Origin: Pseudomonadota bacterium
GTDB taxonomy: Bacteria; Pseudomonadota; Gammaproteobacteria; Burkholderiales; Burkholderiaceae_C
Direction of reading: 5' to 3'
Assembly (NCBI GenBank): GCA_020161065.1
Contig: JAIUPH010000028.1
Coordinates: 434,001 to 498,000 of the forward strand
Length of the DNA: 64,000 bases
Below the pieces are notes generated by a model. That model had not been told where the DNA came from. It saw nothing but the letters and a program-made list of their open reading frames with translations, and ran no database searches. The position numbers and the translations under genes were made by a program. Shown here piece by piece: positions 47,813-55,303 of this stretch (positions are counted from its first letter, which is position 1; the number at the start of each line of letters is the position of its first letter).

Positions 47813-48865
47813 TCAGGGCGCCGGCTTCAGCGGCTGGATGCGAACGCCGCCGATGCCGGCCAGCGCAATGGCGCCGCCGGCCGCCTCGGCCACGGCGAAG
47901 GTCGGCGCCGCGGCGCGCTGTTCAACGCGGCTGAAGCTGGCGCCGTGGTCGCTGCTGCGCAGCAGGTGGCCGGCCTGGCTGGCCAGCAGCAGCGTGCCGT
48001 CGGCGCGCAGCAGCGCGCTGCTCAGGCCGGCGGCCACGCCGGTCTCGGCCTTGGTCCAGCTGGCGCCGCCGTCGGTGCTGCGCCAGGCGTTGCCGCGCAG
48101 GCCGTAGACCAGCGTCAGGCGCTCGTCGCCCACCACGCCGAACAGCGTGCCCTGGTAGGGCAGCGGCACGGCGGTGAAGCGCTGCTTCTGGCGGTCGAGC
48201 TTGAGCACCAGCCCCTGCTCGCCGACGATGAACAGCGTGCCGCCGGCCGGGCGGATGGCGTACAGGTGCATGCCCTTGGGGTTGTCGCTGCGCTCGCTCC
48301 ACGCCGTCCAGCGGGCGCCGCCGTCCTCGGTGCGCAGGATCAGGTTGAACGCGCCGACGGCCCAGCCGTCCTTCTCGTTCTCGAACCACACGTCGAGCAG
48401 CGCCTTGTCGGTGCCGGCATCGGCCGCCGCGCCGCCGGCCGGCGCCAGCAGCGCGCCGATGGCGCGGCCGTCCAACTGGCGCTGCCAGGTGGCGCCGCCG
48501 TCGCTGGTGTGGAGCACCACGCCTTCGTGGCCCACGGCCCAGCCGAGCTTGGGCGTGGCGAAGTGCAGCGCCGTCAGGTCGGCGCTGACCGGCACCTCGG
48601 CCTGCGCCCAGGCCACGCCGTCGTCGCTGTACAGCACGTGGCCGCGCTGGCCGGCGACGACCAGCCGCGTGCCGGCGCGGACCATGGCGTTCAAGGGCGC
48701 GCGGATGGCCAGCGCGCTCTTGGTGGCCGGCACGTCCAGCGGCGTGCGCACCGCTACGTCGGCGGCGGCGGCGGCGGCGGCGGACACCGCGGCAGTGGCC
48801 GCGGCCGCGACCGCGACCACGCCGAGCACCATCGCGGCCAGCGCGGCGGATGGGGATGTCTTCAC
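47813..48865 (-). CDS. YCF48-like beta-propeller, exported
   Basis: A 350-residue protein with an N-terminal signal segment (AALAAMVLGVVAVAAAATAAVSAAAAAAADVAV) and repeated BNR/YCF48 blades marked by SDDGVAWAQAE, TSDGGATWQ, TEDGGARWTAW, STDGGASWTKAE and SSDHGASFSRVE. YCF48/Hcf136-type propellers act as assembly factors for membrane complexes. Here it accompanies the RND transporter and may help assemble the envelope export or import route. Start GTG 48865 with AGGCG upstream. 37 bp before the RND gene. Confidence 0.83.
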   Translation of the reverse strand: MKTSPSAALAAMVLGVVAVAAAATAAVSAAAAAAADVAVRTPLDVPATKSALAIRAPLNAMVRAGTRLVVAGQRGHVLYSDDGVAWAQAEVPVSADLTALHFATPKLGWAVGHEGVVLHTSDGGATWQRQLDGRAIGALLAPAGGAAADAGTDKALLDVWFENEKDGWAVGAFNLILRTEDGGARWTAWSERSDNPKGMHLYAIRPAGGTLFIVGEQGLVLKLDRQKQRFTAVPLPYQGTLFGVVGDERLTLVYGLRGNAWRSTDGGASWTKAETGVAAGLSSALLRADGTLLLASQAGHLLRSSDHGASFSRVEQRAAAPTFAVAEAAGGAIALAGIGGVRIQPLKPAP

Positions 48866-48894
48866 GATCGCCTGCCTTCGCCGGGCGCCGGGTG

Positions 48895-50244
48895 CTAGCG
48901 CACGCCGGCGGCGGCCAGCGAATCGGCCGTCCACTGCGAGTCGGGGCTCAGCGTGTCGGACACCTTCATGCCGCTGGCGCCGGGCCAGACGTTGATGTAG
49001 TAGCCGCCGCCGATCAGGTCGTAGTGGCCCGAGGGGATGCTGATCGGCGCCGGCACGTCGTAGCTCTGCGTGATGTACGCAAAGCCCGGGCGCCAGAGCT
49101 GGCCGCGGCCGTCGTACTGGTCGGCCGCCAGCACGTTCCAGCTGTCCTCGTCCAGGTAGAAGGTGCGGCGCGAATACACGTGGCGCTGGCCTTCCTTGAG
49201 CGTGGCTTCCACCACCCACATGCGGTGCAGTTCCCAGCGCACGAGGTCGGGATTGATGAACTTGGCCTGGAACAGCTCTTCGGGCTTGTCGTAGTAGGTG
49301 AAGCGGTAGGTGTTGTAGGGCACGTACACCTCCTTCTTGCCGACCAGCTTCCAGTCGAAGCGGTCGGGCTTGCCGTTGAAGAGGTTCACGTCGTCGACGG
49401 TCGAGATGCCGGCGGTGCTGGGGTTGGGCGTGTCGTAGGCCAGGTCGGGCGCCAGCCGCACGCGGCGCTGCCCCGGCAGGTACTGCCAGGCGCGGCGGCC
49501 CTTGGCGCCGTCGAAGCTCTCGGCGGTCATCACCGACTCGCCGGCACGCCGCGCCGGCGCCATGTAGTTGGCGCGCGCGCGCGTCAGCACCTGCAGCTCT
49601 TTGGTCTCGTCGTAGTACGGCCGCTCGATGGTCCACACGCCGCCGGTGGACATCACCATCTGGCCGGCGCTGTTGACGTTGTAGGCCGAGTACTTGGGCA
49701 GCACCACCGACATGCCGTCGAAGCGCGCGATGTAGTTCATCATCGCCTCGCCGCCGGTCTTCGGAATCGGGAACGGAATGCCGGCGCGGCTGCCGGTGAA
49801 GCCGAAGCCGTCGTCGGTCATCTTGGCGCGCACGGCGTTCTTGACGGTGTTGTCGATCACGAACTTCGGATAGGCCGCCGTGCGGTGCGTGGGGTACACG
49901 TCGATGCGGTAGCCGGGCAGCGACTTCATCAGCGCCTTGGTGCCCTCGGTCAGCTTGTCGGCATGCTTGTCCATGCTCTTGGCGTCGATCGAGAACAGCG
50001 GCTTCTCGTTGGCGTAGGGGTCGGGGCGCACGCCGCGCGCCTTGTCGAAGCCGGCCGGCGCGCTGGTCAGGCCGCCGGTGTATTCGGGGATCGTGCCGTC
50101 CTTGTTGCCGGCCTTTTCGGCGCCCACGGGCGTCAGCGTCGTGCCCAGCTTGCGGGCTTCGTCGGCCGACAGCGCGGCGTGGACGAAGCCGACCTGGGCG
50201 CACAGCAGGCCTGCGCCCAGCATGGCCATCACCAGCTTTTTCAT
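48895..50244 (-). CDS. DUF1329 periplasmic protein
   Basis: A 449-residue protein with signal peptide MKKLVMAMLGAGLLCAQVGFVHA and full-length DUF1329 similarity: LGTTLTPVGAEKAGNKDGTIPEYTGGL near the N-terminus, then Tyr/Trp-rich strands such as HRMWVVEATLKEGQRHVYSRRTFYLDEDSWNVLAADQYDGRGQLWRPG. The fold resembles LolA/LolB-like lipid carriers as far as I recall. It is always found with DUF1302 outer-membrane proteins, as here. Probably shuttles a hydrophobic substrate across the periplasm; that is inference. Confidence 0.9.
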   Translation of the reverse strand: MKKLVMAMLGAGLLCAQVGFVHAALSADEARKLGTTLTPVGAEKAGNKDGTIPEYTGGLTSAPAGFDKARGVRPDPYANEKPLFSIDAKSMDKHADKLTEGTKALMKSLPGYRIDVYPTHRTAAYPKFVIDNTVKNAVRAKMTDDGFGFTGSRAGIPFPIPKTGGEAMMNYIARFDGMSVVLPKYSAYNVNSAGQMVMSTGGVWTIERPYYDETKELQVLTRARANYMAPARRAGESVMTAESFDGAKGRRAWQYLPGQRRVRLAPDLAYDTPNPSTAGISTVDDVNLFNGKPDRFDWKLVGKKEVYVPYNTYRFTYYDKPEELFQAKFINPDLVRWELHRMWVVEATLKEGQRHVYSRRTFYLDEDSWNVLAADQYDGRGQLWRPGFAYITQSYDVPAPISIPSGHYDLIGGGYYINVWPGASGMKVSDTLSPDSQWTADSLAAAGVR

Positions 50245-50273
50245 GGTTCGTGTCTCCGGTATCAGAAGGTGGA

Positions 50274-51992
50274 TCAGAAGGTGGTCTTGAAGGTGAAGTA
50301 CACGGCGCCGCGGTCCTTGAGCATGGCGGTGCTGCCGTTGTAGACCGCCACCGCGCCGGTGGTGGCGTTGGTGTTGAAGCTGCCGAAGTAGTCGACGTAC
50401 TTGAGGTCGAAGCGGTAGCGGCTTTGCACGTCCAGCGCCAGGCCGATGGCGTAGCTGCCGGCGCCCTTGTTGCCGCCCAGGCTGACGGCCGAGTTGCCGT
50501 CGACGCCGATCGACGCGCTCACCGGCAGCGCCAGGTCGGCGCCTGGGAACACCTGGTACCAGGTGGGCGTGAAGCCGATCGCGATGCCCACCGCGTCCTT
50601 GGTCACGCGGTCGATGTTGGCGGCGTTGGCGGCGTAGGTCGCCGAGCCCTTGAACACGTTGTACGGGTCGCTCGTGACCTTGCTCCAGTGGCTCCAGGTC
50701 AGCTCGGCGTTCCAGCTCGCGGCGTTGTACAGCGGCGTGCTCGGCAGGCTGCCGATGGCGTTGACCACGGCGTGCCAGGTGTTGCCGCGGGCGCCCAGCG
50801 TCTGGCCCGGCTGCGGCAGCGCGGTGGTGGCCGTCACGAGGTTGACGCCGCCGCTCACCAGCGGCATGTTGCGGCGGTGGTTGAGGTCCACGCCGACGCT
50901 GATGCCGGCGATCTGCCGCGTCAGGCTCAAGCCCAGCATCTCGATGTCCGAGCCGTACATCAGCAGGTACTGCTGCGGAATGGGCGGCGATGCCGTCGGC
51001 CGCAGCGTGGCCTGCTGCGGCACCTTGTCGCTGAACTTGCGGTAGTACAGGCCCGCGGTGCCGTCCAGCCACTCGGGGCTCCAGCGCATGGCCAGGCCCC
51101 AGTCGCCGCGGTCCTTGGGCTTGACGTCGGCGGCGCGCGTCACCAGCCGCGTCGTGCCGCCCACCGGCAGCAGGATGGCCTCGCCGCCGTCGAGCAGCGC
51201 GTCGCTGAAGCCCAGGTAGCTGCCGGCCTCGGGGAAGCGGTAGCTCTTCCATTCCAGGTAGTACTGCGCAGCGAGCGACAGCGTCGGCGTGACCTGGATC
51301 TGGCCCGACACCTGGTTCAGCGGCCGGTACAACTCCTTGGCCTCGATGCCCGGCGTGGCCAGTGCCTTGGCCTGGTCGAGCGGCGCCTGGCCGTACGAGA
51401 TGCCGTGGATGGCGCCGCCGCCGAGCAGTGCCTCGCCCCAGTTGATGGTGTGGCGGCCCAGGCGCAGCGTGGCCGCCATGCCGCCCACGTCGCCGGCGGC
51501 GAAGACGAAGGCATCGAGGAACTCGCCCGAGGCGCCCTTGAAGTAGCGCCGCGTGACGTTGCTGAGCCCCAGCGCCTGCACGCCGCCGGCCAGGTGGTTG
51601 GAGGTGGCCACGCTGGTGTTGTCCAGCGCGCCGGTGTAGGCCTGGTCGTACCACGCGGCGCCGCTGACGCGCGCGCCCAGCGACTTGCGGTAGACCACGT
51701 CGAACTCGCTGAGCAGGTCGATGCGGTTGGTGACGATGGCGTGGCGCTTGAAGTTGCGGTCGCCGTCGTCGTTGTTGATGGCGCGCAGGATCGCCTCGTT
51801 CTGGCTGTCGGCGCGCAGGCCCAGGTTGTAGCGCACGGTGTTGTCGAAGCGGACCTGCACGTCGTCGTTGCCGACGTCGATGCCGATGGCCGAGGCGGCC
51901 GTGCAAAGGCCCAGGCAGCAGGCGGCCGCGGCCAGGCCGACGGCGCGCCGGCGCGGCGCTTTGCGCAAAGTCATCACTCGGTCGATGGACAT
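50274..51992 (-). CDS. DUF1302 outer-membrane beta-barrel protein
   Basis: A 572-residue protein with a signal peptide (RRAVGLAAAACCLGLCTAASA) and a long series of amphipathic strands ending in the aromatic C-terminal AVYFTFKTTF expected for outer-membrane barrels. DUF1302 motifs such as VQVRFDNTVRYNLGLR, LRLGRHTINWGEALL and WSPEWLDGTAGLYYRKFSDK are present. It is likely the outer-membrane pore of a transport route with DUF1329 and the RND protein. GAGGAG precedes the ATG. Confidence 0.9.
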   Translation of the reverse strand: MSIDRVMTLRKAPRRRAVGLAAAACCLGLCTAASAIGIDVGNDDVQVRFDNTVRYNLGLRADSQNEAILRAINNDDGDRNFKRHAIVTNRIDLLSEFDVVYRKSLGARVSGAAWYDQAYTGALDNTSVATSNHLAGGVQALGLSNVTRRYFKGASGEFLDAFVFAAGDVGGMAATLRLGRHTINWGEALLGGGAIHGISYGQAPLDQAKALATPGIEAKELYRPLNQVSGQIQVTPTLSLAAQYYLEWKSYRFPEAGSYLGFSDALLDGGEAILLPVGGTTRLVTRAADVKPKDRGDWGLAMRWSPEWLDGTAGLYYRKFSDKVPQQATLRPTASPPIPQQYLLMYGSDIEMLGLSLTRQIAGISVGVDLNHRRNMPLVSGGVNLVTATTALPQPGQTLGARGNTWHAVVNAIGSLPSTPLYNAASWNAELTWSHWSKVTSDPYNVFKGSATYAANAANIDRVTKDAVGIAIGFTPTWYQVFPGADLALPVSASIGVDGNSAVSLGGNKGAGSYAIGLALDVQSRYRFDLKYVDYFGSFNTNATTGAVAVYNGSTAMLKDRGAVYFTFKTTF

Positions 51993-52040
51993 GCCAACAA
52001 TCTCCTCGGTTAGTTCGTTATTTGGACGTGCAGCCGCCGC

Positions 52041-52946
52041 TTACTTGGCGGCGCCGCCCATCACCGCCTGCACCAGCGCGGCCACCTGCTGGTTCGAGTC
52101 GTCGTAGTAGCGGCTGGTGCTCCAGTCGGCGATCTGCTCGAAGTGCTCCGCCAGCGCCTCGGGCGTCGGCTGCGCGAAGAAGGTCGGCGCGGTGTCGACG
52201 ATGCGGGCGGTGGAAAAGGCGCCGCCGCCGGCCGACATCGTCACCTTCGAGGGCGCGTTCTCGCTCACCAGGAACAGCGCCGCCGGCGTCACCGCCTCGG
52301 GCTTGAGGGCGGCGAACATCTCGGGCGTCAGGATGTCCTCGGTCATGCGCGTGGCGCCGATCGGGGCCAGCGTGTTGACGCGGATGTCGTTCTTCCTGCC
52401 CTCGATGGTGAGCATGTGCATCAGGCCGACCAGCGCCACCTTGGCGGCGCCGTAGTTGGCCTGGCCGAAGTTGCCGAACAGGCCCGAGGCCGAGGTGGTC
52501 ATCAGGATGCGGCCGTAGTTCTGCTCGCGCATCAGTTCCCACACCGCCTTGGTGCAATGGACCGAGCCCATCAGGTGCACGTCGACCACGGCGCGGAAGT
52601 CGGCCATCTCCATCTTCGAGAAGGTCTTGTCGCGCAGGATGCCGGCGTTGTTGATCAGCACGTCGACGCGGCCGAACTCGGCCTTGGCCTGCTCGACCAT
52701 GCCCAGCACCTGTTCGAAGTCGCAGACGTTGGCGCCGTTGGCAATGGCCTGGCCGCCGGCGGCGCGGATCTCGTCCACCACCTTGGCGGCGGCTTCCGAC
52801 GAGCCGCCCTTGCCGTCGCGGCTGCCGCCGAAATCGTTGATCACCAGCTTGGCGCCGCGGCGCGCCAGCTCCAGCGCGTGCGAACGTCCCAGGCCGTTGC
52901 CGGCACCCGTCACGATGGCCACGCGGCCGTCGAATCGAATCGTCAT
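52041..52946 (-). CDS. SDR dehydrogenase (multifunctional-enzyme-type 3-hydroxyacyl-CoA dehydrogenase)
   Basis: A 301-residue short-chain dehydrogenase. The cofactor motif is VAIVTGAGNGLGRSHALELARRGAKLVINDFGG (about 9-41); NNAGILRD (about 99), catalytic Ser in TTSASGLFGNFGQ and Tyr-x3-Lys in NYGAAKVAL follow. The long, Asp/Gly-containing N-terminal segment and length match the dehydrogenase domain of peroxisomal multifunctional enzyme 2 (HSD17B4), which oxidises (3R)-hydroxyacyl-CoA. Next to MaoC and enoyl-CoA hydratase it fits beta-oxidation. Confidence 0.92.
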   Translation of the reverse strand: MTIRFDGRVAIVTGAGNGLGRSHALELARRGAKLVINDFGGSRDGKGGSSEAAAKVVDEIRAAGGQAIANGANVCDFEQVLGMVEQAKAEFGRVDVLINNAGILRDKTFSKMEMADFRAVVDVHLMGSVHCTKAVWELMREQNYGRILMTTSASGLFGNFGQANYGAAKVALVGLMHMLTIEGRKNDIRVNTLAPIGATRMTEDILTPEMFAALKPEAVTPAALFLVSENAPSKVTMSAGGGAFSTARIVDTAPTFFAQPTPEALAEHFEQIADWSTSRYYDDSNQQVAALVQAVMGGAAK

Positions 52947-53066
52947 CTCGTCACCTTCGAAGAATCGAGAGAAAAGGGCTGCCCGTGCCGTGCGTTCGAA
53001 TGCCCCGCACGGGCTGCATGCGTGTTGGCGCCCGCGGGCGCCGCAGGGGTGGCGTCAGTACCGCCG

Positions 53067-53519
53067 TCAGTACCGCCGCGTGATGGACTCGGCCACGCAG
53101 ACGGGCTTGTCGCTGCCGGCGATCTCCATCGTCACTTCGATCGTCAGCTGCGCGCCGCCGTTGTCGATGGGCTCCCAGGCCAGCAGCTTGAAGTGCCCGC
53201 GCAAGCGGCTGTCCACCGGCACCGGCTTGATGAAGCGCACCTTGTTGAAGCCGTAGTTCACGCCCATCACGCCCTTGCGGATTTCGAAGGCGCTGACCAT
53301 CAGCGCCGACATCAGGCTGAGCGTGAGGAAGCCGTGCGCGATCGGCGCGCCGAAGGGGCCGCTCTTGGCGCGCTCGGGGTCGACGTGGATCCACTGGTGG
53401 TCGCCGGTGGCCTCGGCGAACAGGTCGATGCGCCGCTGGTCGACCAGCAGCCAGTCGCTGCTGCCGATGACCTGGCCCACCAGGGGCTTGAGGTCGGCGA
53501 CGGTGTCGTAGCTCTTCAT
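53067..53519 (-). CDS. MaoC-like (R)-enoyl-CoA hydratase
   Basis: A 150-residue hot-dog-fold dehydratase. The MaoC catalytic motif is visible as the Asp/His pair in FAEATGDHQWIHVDPERAKSGPFGAPIAHGFLTLSLM (about 37-73). Such enzymes hydrate trans-2-enoyl-CoA to the (3R)-hydroxy product, which the neighbouring MFE-type SDR would oxidise. 13 bp after the enoyl-CoA hydratase gene. Confidence 0.93.
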   Translation of the reverse strand: MKSYDTVADLKPLVGQVIGSSDWLLVDQRRIDLFAEATGDHQWIHVDPERAKSGPFGAPIAHGFLTLSLMSALMVSAFEIRKGVMGVNYGFNKVRFIKPVPVDSRLRGHFKLLAWEPIDNGGAQLTIEVTMEIAGSDKPVCVAESITRRY

Positions 53520-53531
53520 GTCGCCTCCCGG

Positions 53532-54302
53532 TCAATAACCCTTGAATTGCGGGGCGCGCTTTTCCACGAAGGCGCGCAGGCCTTCCTGGATGTCCCACGA
53601 GCGCTGGTGGTCGCGCAGCTCCAGCAGCTCGTGGCGCAGCGCGTCGGCGGTTGACTTGTCGGCGGCCTCGTCGGCCACCTTCTTCATGCGCGCCAGCACC
53701 AGCGGGCTCTTCTTGGCCAGCTGCTCGCCGAGCGCCTGCACGCGGTCGGCCAGCTCGCCATCGGCGACGACCTCGTTGACCAGGCCGTAGCCCTGCAGCG
53801 CCTCGGCGGCGATCGCCTCGCCGGTGAACAGCAGGTACTTGGCCACGTTGGGCGGCAGCTTGCGCGGCAGGATGGCGGCGCCGCCGCCGCCAGGGAACAC
53901 GCCGAAGTTGGAATGCGCGTCGCCCAGCCGCGCGCTGCGCGCCGCGATGACGAGGTCGCAGGCCAGCACCACTTCCATGCCGCCGGCCAGCGCCAGGCCG
54001 TTGACGGCGGCGATGGTCGGCTTCGGAAAGCCGCGCAGCGCGTCGAAGAAGACGACGATCTGGTCGAGGAAGTCGCGCTCGCCGGGCGCCGCCGGGGCGC
54101 CGGCGGTCTTCAGGTCGGCGCCGGCGCAGAAGGCCGGGCCGCTGCCGGTGACGACCACCACGCGCACCTGCGGGTCGTCGCGCCACGTGCGCAGCGTGGC
54201 CGTGATGCCCTCGATCATCTCGCGGTTCAAGGCGTTCATCGCCTTCGGCCGTTCGAGCGTGATCCAGCCCACCGCGCCATGGCGTGAATGGGAAAAACTC
54301 AT
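53532..54302 (-). CDS. Enoyl-CoA hydratase/isomerase (crotonase family)
   Basis: A 256-residue crotonase. Oxyanion-hole segments are GSGPAFCAGADLKT (about 56-69) and ALAGGMEVVLACDLVIAARSARLGDAHSNFGVFPGGGGAAILPRKLP (about 97-145). At the Glu144/Glu164 positions of hydratase the sequence shows Asp/His-Ser and Gly-rich residues, so the exact activity (hydratase, isomerase, or other) is open. Start ATG 54302; the preceding 50 residues of open frame are not conserved. First gene of the eight-gene operon. Confidence 0.88.
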   Translation of the reverse strand: MSFSHSRHGAVGWITLERPKAMNALNREMIEGITATLRTWRDDPQVRVVVVTGSGPAFCAGADLKTAGAPAAPGERDFLDQIVVFFDALRGFPKPTIAAVNGLALAGGMEVVLACDLVIAARSARLGDAHSNFGVFPGGGGAAILPRKLPPNVAKYLLFTGEAIAAEALQGYGLVNEVVADGELADRVQALGEQLAKKSPLVLARMKKVADEAADKSTADALRHELLELRDHQRSWDIQEGLRAFVEKRAPQFKGY

Positions 54303-54366
54303 CGGTGCCTCCAGGTCGTGCAGTGATCGACTGGAGGTCAGCTTAGGGGCGCGGCCGGCGCGCGCG

Positions 54367-54385
54367 CCCCTTACTTTGGGATGGG
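54367..54385 (-). promoter_or_regulatory. Shared promoter element, copy 1
   Basis: On the plus strand CCCCTTACTTTGGGATGGG lies 65 bp upstream of the enoyl-CoA hydratase ATG. A 15/19 identical copy is found 60 bp upstream of the acyl-CoA dehydrogenase gene that starts the other minus-strand operon (63618-63636). Same orientation and nearly the same distance point to a binding site for one activator, plausibly the MalT-like regulator encoded between them. Confidence 0.55.
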
Positions 54386-54459
54386 TGGGCGGGGGGGCGC
54401 TCGCAAACCCTAGGCGCTGCCGGACAACGGTCAACGCCCTTTCGCCCCCCAAAGCCTCG

Positions 54460-55104
54460 CTACGGCTTCTTGCCTTCGAAGCTGGCCTTGATGCGGTCGC
54501 CCAGCGTCGTGAGGCGGTCGCCCATCTCGTCCTTCCAGTGGTCGAACTTGTCGCGCCACTCGGCGCGCTGCTTGGCGTGCAGCACCTTGCGCGCCTCGCG
54601 CGTGGCCGCGTCCTGCGCTTCGACGGCGGCTTCGACCTCGGCGACCACCGCGTCGGTGGGGCGGCGCAGCACCACGGCGCCCAGGCTCTTGGCGATGCCG
54701 TCGAGCACCTCCACCGCGCTTTCGCTCACGTTGGCGAACACCGCGGTGCTGCCGGGCGGCAGCGTGCGCGTGATCTGGTCGAGCAGGCTCAGCCGGTTGC
54801 CCACCACGTCGGCCGAAGCCAGCGAGCCGAGCACCGCGCCGGTGGAGCCGAGCAGCAAGATGCCCAGCGGCCCGCCGAGCACGCCCAGCAGGCTGCCGAG
54901 CAGCGTGCCCACCAGCGGCGCGTCGCTGGCGGCACCGTCGCTGAAGCCGTCGCGCACGCGCAAGGCGCCGCCCGCCTCGCGCTCGACGACGGCGGCATTG
55001 ACCAGACGGACGCGCCCTTCGAGGGCGGCGCGCTTGATTTCACTGAGCGCCTGATAAGCCTTGCTCGTTTCCTCGAAGGTGAGCAAGACGATGTTCTCCT
55101 GCAT
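54460..55104 (-). CDS. DUF1269-family membrane-associated protein
   Basis: A 214-residue protein. A ferredoxin-like N-terminal part (ENIVLLTFEETSKAYQALSEIKRAALEGRVRLVNAAVVERE) is followed by a Gly-rich hydrophobic hairpin (PLVGTLLGSLLGVLGGPLGILLLGSTGAVLGSLA, about 64-98) and a charged helical C-terminus that may form a coiled coil (EVEAAVEAQDAATREARKVLHAKQRAEWRDKFDHWKDEMGDRL). DUF1269 proteins are widespread and of unknown role. Start ATG 55104. It stands alone between the LuxR gene and the beta-oxidation operon. Confidence 0.8.
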   Translation of the reverse strand: MQENIVLLTFEETSKAYQALSEIKRAALEGRVRLVNAAVVEREAGGALRVRDGFSDGAASDAPLVGTLLGSLLGVLGGPLGILLLGSTGAVLGSLASADVVGNRLSLLDQITRTLPPGSTAVFANVSESAVEVLDGIAKSLGAVVLRRPTDAVVAEVEAAVEAQDAATREARKVLHAKQRAEWRDKFDHWKDEMGDRLTTLGDRIKASFEGKKP

Positions 55105-55303
55105 GGCCGGTTCCTCTTTCGTTGTCTGTCGACGCCCGACGTTTGCCGCGCGCGGGCCCCGGGGCGCAGGCGGGGCGCGGGTCGCCGGGCCGGCCTTGAT
55201 GGACCACGGCGCGTCTTTGCGGCCAGCCCAGAATAGGCTTGCGCCGAGCACGGGTCAACCGGCGCGCGCAAGCCTCCTGCCGTACATCAAGCGTCGCCGT
55301 TGG

